From: Bradyrhizobium symbiodeficiens
Lineage (GTDB): Bacteria; Pseudomonadota; Alphaproteobacteria; Rhizobiales; Xanthobacteraceae
Length of the DNA: 64,000 bases
Direction: 5' to 3'
Assembly: GCF_002266465.3 (NCBI RefSeq)
Contig: NZ_CP029427.2
Span: 1,490,501-1,554,500 of the forward strand
The notes under the pieces were generated by a model. That model was not told the DNA's origin and ran no database searches. It was given only the letters and a program-made list of their open reading frames with translations. The position numbers and the translations under genes are program-made. Shown one piece after another: positions 51,287 to 60,956 of this stretch. Numbering within the stretch: position 1 is the stretch's first letter; each line of letters opens with the position of its first letter.

Positions 51287-52273
51287 ATGTCTCGACGTGA
51301 CGGGCCGCCGATGGATCTCGTGTTTACGACCGAGGAGCTGGACCCTGCCAAGCGCTTTGCCGCCTGGCAGGATGCCATCTGCGACCACTACGTTCATGTC
51401 GACGTGAACGCGGTGAAGCCGGCCGACTATCAGGGCTTTATCCGCGAGGCGCAATTTGGCCCTGTCACGATGAGCGACGTCTTCCTGTCGGAGCAGCGGA
51501 TATCGCGGCGCGAGCGGCACATCGCGAAGCTCGACAAGGATTGTTACTACGTCCAGTTTCTGCAAGCCGGCAGCATGGACGTGCTTCAGGCCGGCCAGAC
51601 GCTGGTGACCAGCCCGGGCATCGGCGCGATCTTTTCGGCCTCCGATGCCTACGACCTGGAGTGCTCGAACCAATTCCGCTCGTTGTACCTGGAGATCCCG
51701 CGCAAGGAGTTTTCGTCGCGCTTCGCCGAAGGCAAGATGCCGTCGGCGGCGACCATTGCGACGGGGCGGGGCCTGGGGCGGATCGCCGCCGAATTCTGCG
51801 CGCTGCTCGCCGCGGAGGCCTCGAGCCTGGAGGAGGCGGCGCGAGGCCGGCTCGGTCACGAGCTGATGGACGTGCTGGCGCTCGCGCTGGACATGGGCGA
51901 CAAGGACGAATTCTCCGAGGACGCCACGGCGCGGAACGCGCGTCTGCGCTCGGTCAAGGCCTGGATCGAGGAGCACCTGACCGATCCGGATTTGTCGCTG
52001 GAGAAGATCGCCAGGAGCAACGGCGTCTCGCTCCGGCATCTGCATTATCTGTTTCGGTCGACCGAGATGTCGGTGTCCGAGTGGATCCTGAACCGCCGCC
52101 TGCAGCGTTGCTACGACGCGCTGATGCGCCCCGAGCTGCGCGCGCTGTCGGTGACCGAGATCGCCTATCGGCTGGGCTTCAGCAGCTCATCGCATTTCAG
52201 CACGGTGTTTCGCCGGAAGTTCGGCCACAGCCCGTCCGAGCTGCGCCGGCGGCAGGTGACGTCGATCGAGTAG
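51287..52273 (+). CDS. AraC family transcriptional regulator
   Basis: The protein of about 328 residues has an AraC N-terminal effector-binding region (residues about 20-190) and two C-terminal helix-turn-helix motifs (LSLEKIARSNGVSLRHLHYL; TEIAYRLGFSSSSHFSTVFR, KFGHSPSELRRRQ). ATG at 51287 was chosen; GTG 51272 and ATG 51311 are alternatives. It is divergent from the sugar ABC operon and is presumably its activator. Confidence 0.88.
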   Translation: MSRRDGPPMDLVFTTEELDPAKRFAAWQDAICDHYVHVDVNAVKPADYQGFIREAQFGPVTMSDVFLSEQRISRRERHIAKLDKDCYYVQFLQAGSMDVLQAGQTLVTSPGIGAIFSASDAYDLECSNQFRSLYLEIPRKEFSSRFAEGKMPSAATIATGRGLGRIAAEFCALLAAEASSLEEAARGRLGHELMDVLALALDMGDKDEFSEDATARNARLRSVKAWIEEHLTDPDLSLEKIARSNGVSLRHLHYLFRSTEMSVSEWILNRRLQRCYDALMRPELRALSVTEIAYRLGFSSSSHFSTVFRRKFGHSPSELRRRQVTSIE

Positions 52274-52302
52274 GAGGGGGCGAGAAAGCGCAGGCTGTCG
52301 CG

Positions 52303-52494
52303 TCACGCCGACCAGCGGTCCTGTTCTTCCCGGTGCGCCTGTTCGTTCAGCCGGTCGGCCAGGTCGTCCGCGATCTCTTCGGACTCGGCCGAAGCCACCG
52401 GCTCGCCCTTGTGCGTCCTGAGCTTGTCCTTATCGGCTTCGATCGGGAAGTCGTCAGGTGTCAGTCCGGTATCCTTGGCGGTAGGCTTGTTCAT
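52303..52494 (-). CDS. Small acidic hypothetical protein (63 aa)
   Basis: A 63-residue very acidic protein (PDDFPIEADKDKLRTHKGEP, VASAESEEIADDLADRLNEQ), probably disordered at the start and helical at the end. I know similar short proteins from Bradyrhizobium-type genomes. It is convergent with the AraC-type gene. Function unknown. Confidence 0.6.
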   Translation of the reverse strand: MNKPTAKDTGLTPDDFPIEADKDKLRTHKGEPVASAESEEIADDLADRLNEQAHREEQDRWSA

Positions 52495-52621
52495 GGCGCG
52501 CCTCGCTGTGTTCCTCTCTCCTGAGGAACAACGCGCGTCGAGGCAGATCGTTGCCTCGAAGATAAGACCCGGTCGAGGCCCCCCAAGCCGGTCTGCGAAT
52601 GGCCCCGCCGGACAACGAAGA

Positions 52622-52665
52622 CCTCATCCTGAGGGCCCGCCGCAGGCGGGCGTCTCGCAGGATGC
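52622..52665. repeat. Dispersed palindromic repeat, copy 2
   Basis: It contains CCTCATCCTGAGGGC, CCGCAGGCGGGCGTCTCG and CAGGATG and can fold into a hairpin. It is nearly identical to the element at 32834-32876. It lies downstream of the rhodanese gene. Confidence 0.7.
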
Positions 52666-52704
52666 GCCGCGGGCGACGATCGGTCGCGCGCCGGCCTGGT
52701 CGAG

Positions 52705-53073
52705 CTATTTCTCGACCGCCCCGGTCCAGTCCTTGAAGCCGCCGAGATTGAAGACCTTCTCGTAGCCCATGTCCTTCAGCAGCTTGCCGGCCAGCGCAGA
52801 CCTGCCGCCGGACGCGCAGTAGAGAATGACGGTCTTGTTTCTGTCGAACGCCTTGTCGTGAGAGGACGATTCCGGGTCGGCGCGAAACTCCAGCAGCCCC
52901 CGCGAGACATGCACGGCGCCCGCGATCTTGCCGCTGGCCGCAACCTCGGGCGCGTCGCGAACGTCGACGACGAGCGTGTTGCCGCCTCTGATCATCTCGG
53001 CAGCCTCGTCCGACGTGATCTTGGGGACCGCCGCGTTGGCGGCTTCGATCATTTGCTTGACGCTGGTGGGCAT
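52705..53073 (-). CDS. Rhodanese-like domain protein
   Basis: The 122-residue single-domain rhodanese has the catalytic loop CASGGRS with C86 and the family marks GNTLVVDVRDAPEVA and GHV-type AGAVHVSRGLLEF. It ends in GGFKDWTGAVEK. It transfers sulfur (thiosulfate or persulfide) or acts as a sulfur carrier in the cytoplasm. It stands alone. Confidence 0.87.
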   Translation of the reverse strand: MPTSVKQMIEAANAAVPKITSDEAAEMIRGGNTLVVDVRDAPEVAASGKIAGAVHVSRGLLEFRADPESSSHDKAFDRNKTVILYCASGGRSALAGKLLKDMGYEKVFNLGGFKDWTGAVEK

Positions 53074-53251
53074 GGGGGTGTCTCCGGTGGGGGCTCTGGG
53101 CTGAGGATAGCATATCGGCGGTGCCTGGCCTCATCCTATCGGAGGACCGCTGCACGAACGCTGGGGCATCGAGTGCACCATCACCACAGTTCGAGAAGGA
53201 CTTCGTCGGCGAGGTCCGCGCGGCGTTAGGGGCGGAGAGGTCATCAACGTC

Positions 53252-53380
53252 TCATCGCTCGCCCGTGCCTTTGCAGCGCTGGCACTTCACCACCTTGTCG
53301 CCCTTCTTGAGCAGGCCCTTGCCTTCGCAATTCTTGCATTTCTGCTTCTTCTTGATGTTCGGGCCTTTTTCATTGGTCAT
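53252..53380 (-). CDS. Tiny DnaJ-type zinc-finger protein (42 aa)
   Basis: The 42-residue protein has two CxxCxGxG motifs (KCKNCEGKGLL with C15 and C18; KCQRCKGTG with C33 and C36), exactly one DnaJ-like zinc site. CAGGAG lies about seven bases before ATG 53380. No J domain is present; such free-standing fingers occur in several Alphaproteobacteria. Function unknown, possibly chaperone- or RNA-related. Confidence 0.65.
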   Translation of the reverse strand: MTNEKGPNIKKKQKCKNCEGKGLLKKGDKVVKCQRCKGTGER

Positions 53381-53662
53381 GAAAGTCTCCTGCCCCGAGA
53401 GGGCGGTTGTGTGCGGGGGCTCGGCGGAACGGCCAATATGGTCCGATATGCGCTGCGGGTCCATGCGCCGCGGGTTCATCTGCACGTCCGGAACCGCACA
53501 AATCCGTCGACATTCGCGTCCCGCAGGACCACGGTGCCTGCCATGACGCGGATGGCAAAGCTCCGTCGTGCAGCGAAGGTGTGACCAGTCTTGACGACAC
53601 CGCGTGATCAATAGGCGCCGATCGGCGCATGCGCCAGTGCCCGGTTTGCGGGCTGCGTTGGC

Positions 53663-55264
<1,602 letters not shown>

Positions 55265-55288
55265 CAGAATTCAGAAGAGGATGGTCGT

Positions 55289-56296
55289 TTGCGCATCGCC
55301 ATGCTGGCGCCGATCTCCTGGCGGACACCGCCGCGCCATTACGGGCCCTGGGAGCAGGTCACCAGCCTCTTGACCGAGGCGCTGGTGGCGCGCGGCGTCG
55401 ATGTCACCCTGTTCGCCACGCTGGACAGCATCACGTCGGCCCGTCTCGATGGGGTCTGCCCCGCGCCCTATTCCGAAGATCCCGCGATCGACGCGAAGGT
55501 GTGGGAGATGCTCCACGTCGCCCATGTCTTCGAGCAGGCCGGACAATTCGACCTGATCCACAACCAGGCGGATTTCGTCCCGCACGCGTTCGCGCGACTG
55601 GTCGACACGCCAATGGTGACGACCATCCACGGCTTCTCGTCGGACCGCATCTGGCCGGCCTACAAGCGATACGAGGATCGCGTCCACTACGTCGCGATCA
55701 GCGAGGCCGATCGTCATCCGGACCTGCGCTACGCCGCAACCATCCACCACGGCATCCCGCTCGCCGACTTTCCGTTCGATCCGCAAGGCGGCGACAACCT
55801 GCTGTTCTTCGGCCGCATTCATCCGGACAAAGGCGCTGCCGAGGCGATGACGGCGGCGCGCCGGTCGGGACGAAAACTGGTCATGGCCGGCATCGTCCAG
55901 GACCAGGCCTACCACGATGCGCAAATCGCCCCCGCACTCGACGGCCGCTCGGTCGTCTATCTCGGCCCCGTCGGCGGCGCGGCGCGCGCCAAAACGCTGG
56001 GCTCCGCGCGCGCGCTGCTCCACCTCATCAATTTCGACGAGCCGTTCGGCCTGTCGGTGGTCGAAGCACTGGCCTGCGGAACGCCGGTCATCGCCCGCAA
56101 CCGCGGCTCGATGCGCGAGCTGATCGACGACGGCGTGACCGGCTTCCTGGTCGACAGCCTCGACGCCGCGGTCGATGCGATCTCCCGCATCGACCAGATC
56201 GATCGCGCCGCCTGCCGCGCCGCGGTGTCCGAGCGTTTCACGGTGGAGCGGATGGCGGATCGGTATTTGGGATTGTATCGGGAGATATTGGGGTGA
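55289..56296 (+). CDS. Glycosyltransferase family 4 protein
   Basis: The 335-residue GT4-type (GT-B fold) transferase has MLAPISWRTPPRHYGPWEQV at the N-terminus and the C-terminal EPFGLSVVEALACGTPVIA with the E-x7-E motif, then GSMRELIDDGVTGFLVD. It uses a nucleotide sugar. The start is TTG at 55289 after AGAGGAT. It is on the same strand as the alpha-glucosidase gene and probably co-transcribed. It is the last gene before the accessory island. Confidence 0.86.
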   Translation: MRIAMLAPISWRTPPRHYGPWEQVTSLLTEALVARGVDVTLFATLDSITSARLDGVCPAPYSEDPAIDAKVWEMLHVAHVFEQAGQFDLIHNQADFVPHAFARLVDTPMVTTIHGFSSDRIWPAYKRYEDRVHYVAISEADRHPDLRYAATIHHGIPLADFPFDPQGGDNLLFFGRIHPDKGAAEAMTAARRSGRKLVMAGIVQDQAYHDAQIAPALDGRSVVYLGPVGGAARAKTLGSARALLHLINFDEPFGLSVVEALACGTPVIARNRGSMRELIDDGVTGFLVDSLDAAVDAISRIDQIDRAACRAAVSERFTVERMADRYLGLYREILG

Positions 56297-56549
56297 GAGG
56301 TGGGGCGATGACTCCCTGACGGGGGGCAGTCCAGCACTGTCACCGTAATCCCCCGGATGCAAGCTAAGGTCGACGACCTTTGGGCCAAGCGAGACGAACT
56401 GAAGAAGGTTGAGCCTGGCCAAAACGCTCGGAAGGTTCACGGCGGGAGAAAATGGTGATGGTTGGGGATTTTCGGATAAACGTTGTTCCCTGGAAAGTTG
56501 AGGTGGGGCCTTATCTGCATCGGGAAAGCGAAGCGGTCCGGGGCTGTCG

Positions 56550-58016
56550 ATGGCGACATTCTTCAACGAGTTTTTTGGAGTTGCCCCCGACCAGGTCGAC
56601 GACTACGGCGCTTTCAATGTCTCGCTCATCAACGATCTCCCACTCTTCATCGATCCCTTTCTCCTGTTCAACAGTGACAAACCTGAGTACCGGCAGCTCC
56701 ATGGTGAGATCCTGCGGTACATGATCTTCCTTCGGGATAAGGTCGCTGCAGGTAAGATCAATCCGGACCTCGTCAAAGCCTGGTTCATGTTTCCGGAGGT
56801 AAAGCAGAACTGGCTCGGCTTCTCACTCCATGGCAACGGCGGCAGTGGTCTGGGGAAGGACTTCGCGGAGGCCCTCAAGGAGAATCTCGAAAAGCTGTTC
56901 GCTGATTTCGGGCAGGAGAAAATCACGAAGGGTAGCCATATCGAAAAGGTCTGCCTCGTTCGTAGCGGTGTGGGCCGCGATATGATCAGCGACTTCACTA
57001 CCAACCTGCTGAAAGACTACCTGTGTCGCTATACAGAGCGCTTCGCGACCGCGCATATTGATCCGTCGCTCCGGCGCAAGGTCCCGGTCAACAAGGCCGT
57101 CTTCAACTTTGAAACAGAAACATGGGATCGCCGTACTTACGACCTTCCATGGATTGATGATTTCGTTTTACTCACGCCCAAAGACATGCTGACGCGGGAT
57201 GAAAACTGGATCAACCGGACCGACATGATCCGAGACTTCGAGAGCATTCCGGTTGCCATCCCGGACTCCGAACTGCGCGGCCAAGTATTTAACTACTTCC
57301 AGAACCATCTCGTTCGCCTGCGCGATCGTCCAATCACGCAGCGTGAAAAGGATGAAGCCGCCGCTCGCACGATCATGCAATTCCCGGAGCTGGTCGATTA
57401 CTACATCAAGAACAAGGAAAATTCTGGAGACGAAGCCAAGGACATCAGCTCTGAGAAAGTCAGCGAGACCAAGCGGGCCTTCGAGACGCAGGTTAAAGAA
57501 CTGCAGGCTGCTCTTGCCCAGGAAACGACATTCTACAAAACGGGCAAGTCCACCTACGAGGAAGCTCACCAGCGCTTGGCCTACCTGAAAGATGTCATCG
57601 AGAATAAGGGTGGGCACCGAATCTTCTATCACAAGGGAAAGGCGGTCCAGCGGGAGAGTGATCTCCAGATCATCTTCCGATTTGTCTGGTTCGGCTCTCC
57701 ATCGGACGTTGGGAGCGAAGCGAACGACGGCCGAGGGCCAGTCGATTATAAAATTGCTCGCGGCGCCAAGGATAAGACCCTGATCGAGATGAAGCTCGCT
57801 AAAAATACTGCGCTCGAACGCAATTTGGAGAAGCAGCTACCGATATATCAGGCGGCAAGCGATGCAAAAAACGGCATCAAGGTCATCATTTACTTCTCAG
57901 GAGAGGAGAAGCTGAGGGTGGATGCTATTCTCCGCAAGCTCAAGCTGACTGACCATAGGGACGTCGTACTGATCGACGCGCGAAACGACAACAAGCCGTC
58001 AGGGTCAAAAGCCTAA
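56550..58016 (+). CDS. Hypothetical protein with C-terminal PD-(D/E)XK nuclease-like domain, candidate defence protein
   Basis: The 488-residue protein is visibly less GC-biased than its neighbours. Residues about 1-300 form a region of unknown fold (FFNEFFGVAPDQVDDYGAFN, LINDLPLFIDPFLLF). Residues about 300-355 are a charged coiled-coil (KVSETKRAFETQVKELQAAL). The C-terminus has GPVDYK (D399) and LIEMKLAK (E413, K415), followed by EKQLPIYQAA, the D-ExK-QxxxY order of PD-(D/E)XK nucleases. No methyltransferase or helicase is adjacent. A single-gene anti-phage or plasmid effector is a plausible inference; the function is unproven. Confidence 0.65.
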   Translation: MATFFNEFFGVAPDQVDDYGAFNVSLINDLPLFIDPFLLFNSDKPEYRQLHGEILRYMIFLRDKVAAGKINPDLVKAWFMFPEVKQNWLGFSLHGNGGSGLGKDFAEALKENLEKLFADFGQEKITKGSHIEKVCLVRSGVGRDMISDFTTNLLKDYLCRYTERFATAHIDPSLRRKVPVNKAVFNFETETWDRRTYDLPWIDDFVLLTPKDMLTRDENWINRTDMIRDFESIPVAIPDSELRGQVFNYFQNHLVRLRDRPITQREKDEAAARTIMQFPELVDYYIKNKENSGDEAKDISSEKVSETKRAFETQVKELQAALAQETTFYKTGKSTYEEAHQRLAYLKDVIENKGGHRIFYHKGKAVQRESDLQIIFRFVWFGSPSDVGSEANDGRGPVDYKIARGAKDKTLIEMKLAKNTALERNLEKQLPIYQAASDAKNGIKVIIYFSGEEKLRVDAILRKLKLTDHRDVVLIDARNDNKPSGSKA

Positions 58017-58040
58017 ATCGTTACGTCTACTTTCAGAGAT

Positions 58041-58217
58041 TTAGGCGCTGGCGCGACCTTGGCGGAGTTTCCAAGCCTGGTCTTGGAAAATGTAGTGGCT
58101 GTAGCTCTTGCCTGCGCGCTCGTCCTTCAAGCGCTCGTCCGTGTCCTCCACTTCGACCCAGACTTTGCGGCGATAGGTGACAGTGCGCACGACCTCGACA
58201 CAGAAATAGCGGGGCAT
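58041..58217 (-). CDS. Small hypothetical protein (58 aa)
   Basis: The 58-residue protein reads MPRYFCVEVVRTVTYRRKVW, VEVEDTDERLKDERAG and YSHYIFQDQAWKLRQG: alternating beta residues, then charged helices, clearly coding in texture. Its ATG (58217) directly follows the TAG of the gene at 58218, which implies coupling. It is convergent with the nuclease-like gene. Function unknown. Confidence 0.55.
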   Translation of the reverse strand: MPRYFCVEVVRTVTYRRKVWVEVEDTDERLKDERAGKSYSHYIFQDQAWKLRQGRASA

Positions 58218-58388
58218 CTACTTGCCCCCCGCTTTGGTGAGGGCGGCCTCGACCTGTTTTGCGGTTAAGCCGTCCGGTTGAATGTGGCCGCCTAAGGATT
58301 GTACCCGCGAATGTGGCTGAGCCATCCGCACTGTCATCGCAATCAGAAACTTGAGCGACTCACGCCCCAGGCACTCCTTGAGCCACAT
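58218..58388 (-). CDS. Small hypothetical protein (56 aa)
   Basis: The frame from ATG 58388 gives MWLKECLGRESLKFLIAMTV then HIQPDGLTAKQVEAALTKAG and GK. The C-terminal half is helix-like with good coding texture; the N-terminal start is uncertain and a later ATG (58334) could be used. It lies head-to-tail with the 58-residue gene without any gap. Function unknown. Confidence 0.45.
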   Translation of the reverse strand: MWLKECLGRESLKFLIAMTVRMAQPHSRVQSLGGHIQPDGLTAKQVEAALTKAGGK

Positions 58389-58650
58389 CGATCACGTGGC
58401 GATATTTGAGCGACAGCTCTCCAGTGGATTTGGTTTTGGGTGCAATTCGGCAGAGGGGAGATGAAAGTCTCGGGCTGCGTCGATCGTAGAAATTGCTGCG
58501 CCACCTGGGGCTAATCTGGCCCCATTGGAATTACGTTAACGCCTAATTCATGAGCTTTCGAACCCGGAAATGATATCCGCGAATCGATTAGACAAAGCGC
58601 ACATAGTGTACGCTCTGCGCGTGCGTTGCAGGTCGCGCGCCGACGTTTTT

Positions 58651-59190
58651 TTATTGCGCGTTCGGAAGCTCTCCGTCCTTGTGTTTGCCTATCCAAATAT
58701 TCTGCTCGTTCGCCGGCTTCGTCAGCTTCTTCGCGGCAAAGTTTGCTTCCGGGACCAATTGAAGCGCGCTGAGCACTGCTATCCGGTGTGTGCCATCGAT
58801 AGGGCTCAAGCCTTCAGGACGCCGCATGACTACCGGTGCCACCGGAAACGAGCCGTCGTTCAGTATATAGCGGAATAGGTTGTCCCAGCGTCGTTTCGTG
58901 GTCGCGCTCGGCTTCCCGTCCTCAATCTCTTTGCGGATGTCCATCACGTCCGCTTGCGTCTTCGGGGTGAGGCCATCGACGCCGCAGTCTACCTTTTCCA
59001 ACGTCCATGTGACTTCCTTCCACCATGAGAGGGGACGTTGGCCAAGTAGCCGACCCCATCGGTGATCACCGTATGGCTCAGGCGGCGGCCATCCCATGCC
59101 GGGATCATTGGCGAACTCGATCAACCAGGGTTCGATGACTTCCTTGGGCCAGTTCGGCAGGTCTTTCTGGATGTCAGCAACAGTCACCAT
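58651..59190 (-). CDS. Hypothetical protein with ParB/sulfiredoxin-like DGTHR motif
   Basis: The 179-residue protein has a helical N-terminus (VADIQKDLPNWPKEVIEPWL), a Trp-rich middle (GMGWPPPEPYGDHRWGRLLG) and IDGTHRIAVLSALQL near residue 140, which recalls the GxHRxxA core of ParB-like nucleases and sulfiredoxins. GGAG precedes ATG 59190 at good spacing; ATG 59202 is an alternative. It is part of the island. A nucleotide-binding or nucleic-acid role is possible but not shown. Confidence 0.6.
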   Translation of the reverse strand: MVTVADIQKDLPNWPKEVIEPWLIEFANDPGMGWPPPEPYGDHRWGRLLGQRPLSWWKEVTWTLEKVDCGVDGLTPKTQADVMDIRKEIEDGKPSATTKRRWDNLFRYILNDGSFPVAPVVMRRPEGLSPIDGTHRIAVLSALQLVPEANFAAKKLTKPANEQNIWIGKHKDGELPNAQ

Positions 59191-59433
59191 CGAAGTCTCC
59201 ATGAAGATTGGCTCAGGGCACTACACCGCCTCGGGGTTAGTCGGATGAACTGCCAGTATCGATTTGAGGTTTCGTCGTTTGGAAAATGACGTCGTCCGGG
59301 ATCAGGCATACCGCAGTCCATCCGCCCGGATCGCAGTATCCACAAGCCAGACTTCGTCCGGTCGGGGCGCCGTCCACCCCATCACCGTAATTCCGGGCCT
59401 ACAGCCGAATGCAAACGGTTTAGGTGGAATCTC

Positions 59434-59772
59434 TTAATTGCGCCGGGGTGGCGAAGTCGGCACTGGAGGGATGCGCGCGATCAGGTCGTCGAGCTTTGTT
59501 TCGATCTTGGCGTTTGAAACGGCAAACGCGTCGAGCTTCTCTGACAATTTTGCGAGTTTGCTATCGATAAGAAGATAGCCGCCCGCGAAGGCAAATAACA
59601 CTGTCGCAAAACCCGCGATTGCTAATTTGATGTCCGAGACCCGGTTTTCGGCGACGCGATCCTTCATCGCATCAACAATCATGCGCGCTTGCGCTGCGGC
59701 CGGCGACACTTCAGTCACCGGAACGTTGGCCGTGATGCCGGGGGTCGGCTGCCCCTGTTCAACGTTAGACAC
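59434..59772 (-). CDS. Single-pass membrane protein with coiled-coil tail (112 aa)
   Basis: The 112-residue protein has a polar start, one membrane helix (IAGFATVLFAFAGGYLLI) near residue 58 and a heptad-rich stretch (SKLAKLSEKLDAFAVSNAKI, ETKLDDLIARI) after it, ending Pro-rich. It overlaps the preceding gene by eight bases, so both are made together. It could anchor its partner to the membrane. Function unknown. Confidence 0.6.
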   Translation of the reverse strand: MSNVEQGQPTPGITANVPVTEVSPAAAQARMIVDAMKDRVAENRVSDIKLAIAGFATVLFAFAGGYLLIDSKLAKLSEKLDAFAVSNAKIETKLDDLIARIPPVPTSPPRRN

Positions 59773-60055
59773 GAGGCGGACCCTCTAGCTTCGCCTTGAT
59801 CCAGCCCCAGGTTTCAGTCGGCGCGCGTCCCCAATATGTCGACATCGCGATAACAACAGCGTTTCCGGTTGGTGGCGCATTTGGGTTAGCGGCGTCGAAG
59901 ATGCCTAAGCGGGTGGATATTTCGGCCGCGGTTCCGTTGGCAGAAACCAAAAACGATGTGTCCGAAATCTTGAGATGGTCGTTTTTAAACTCTTCATCGA
60001 TGCGAGCAATTAGACCCGGTTGCGGCACCTGCATCAAAATCGCGAAAATGGTCAT
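59765..60055 (-). CDS. Hypothetical protein (96 aa), partner of the membrane protein
   Basis: From ATG 60055 the 96-residue protein reads MTIFAILMQVPQPGLIARID, KISDTSFLVSANGTAAEIST and AMSTYWGRAPTETWGWIKAK, a mixed alpha/beta soluble domain. A TTG at 60088 would add 11 residues. No signal peptide is seen. It is overlapped by eight bases by the membrane-protein gene. Function unknown. Confidence 0.55.
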   Translation of the reverse strand: MTIFAILMQVPQPGLIARIDEEFKNDHLKISDTSFLVSANGTAAEISTRLGIFDAANPNAPPTGNAVVIAMSTYWGRAPTETWGWIKAKLEGPPRV

Positions 60056-60265
60056 GAAAGGGGCGTGCTCTCTTGCTTGCTCCGCCAACCTAATCGCGAA
60101 AGGTGTCGGCTACCAGCGTGTTGCGCTGCAAAATTGTTGGCGGGTCACTGAATCATCGCTCCCGAGAAGGGATGGACAATCTTAATTCAGTCCTGCGCTT
60201 TCGTAGCTTCCATTCCCTGTGGCCGGGCCTTGACAGAATGTAATTGTGTGCATTACATGATAGCA

Positions 60266-60956
60266 ATGGATATCCCCCTCGACAGCAAAGTCTTGCTCTA
60301 CGCAACGAACACAGCCGGCATGAATGCGGCTGTGGAGCCGGGCATGCTCGTCTCGCGGGGGCCCGACCTGATCTACTCGGCCGGTCTTTCGATTCTGGGG
60401 ACAGCGCAGGCGCGCGCCGCCCGAGCCTTGCGTATCGAGCTCGAGGCCATTGATCGCGATATTAGGGCGGTCTATGCGAGCGCCCACGAACAAGCCCACA
60501 TCTTTGCCAACGAGCTATTCTCACAGAAGCGGTTCTGGCGCCTTTATCGCAACATCGACAACACCACCCAGGGTCTCACCGGACGCGGCGCGTTCGCGCC
60601 GGATGACGGCCCGCTCCAAAGTCTGCTTCCGGGGCCGTTCCAGCATCTGGGCGGGCTCGAACTGTCGTCTCGCCAGATCGCGCAGATACTGCGCCGCGTG
60701 CTTGAGGGCCTCGGTCAGTCTGAGCAGGACGATCTGTCGGTGGCCACTGTGCTTCGCGCCATCCTGCATAAGGAGGTCGCAGGCCTCGCCGCATGCAAAG
60801 CCGCCCGCTTGCGCCGCGCGCCAATCACCGTCGGATCGGTGCGTGATCGCATCCTTTCCCTGGAAATCCACACTGGAAGTTCACCGCCGGCAATGGCTGC
60901 CATCAGCCTTGCCGCATGCAAGGCAACGTCTCCGATTGCAGCCTTGCAGGTGAACT
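60266..60956 (+). pseudogene. Hypothetical gene apparently truncated at its 3' end
   Basis: From ATG 60266 the frame has good coding texture: VLLYATNTAGMNAAVEPGML, ARALRIELEAIDRDIRAVYA, KRFWRLYRNIDNTTQGLTG and QIAQILRRVLEGLGQSEQDD. It continues open past 60957 only because it lies in another frame of higB, and its own texture is lost after about 60890. I read it as a gene whose end was replaced by the toxin-antitoxin module. Family not recognised. Confidence 0.4.
60906..60924. promoter_or_regulatory. Palindrome upstream of higB, candidate autoregulatory operator
   Basis: GCCTTGC (60906-60912) and GCAAGGC (60918-60924) are perfect inverted arms around CGCAT, 33 bases before the higB start. 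A similar GCCGCATGCAAAGCC occurs near 60788. HigA-type antitoxins bind palindromes over their own promoter, so this is a likely site. Confidence 0.5.

Noticed and set aside
56297..56549. Second copy of the tRNA 3' end as an att site at the left edge of the island
   Set aside because: No match to the GGTTCGAGTCCTGCCGGGCC type sequence was seen in this stretch or near 59.3 kb.
58059..58268. Plus-strand 69-codon frame downstream of the nuclease-like gene
   Set aside because: The minus-strand 58-residue protein in the same place has much stronger coding texture and is coupled to its neighbour.
60521..60871. Minus-strand frame of 116 codons opposite the truncated gene
   Set aside because: The plus-strand reading has better codon texture (GC-rich third positions) and fewer Arg runs.
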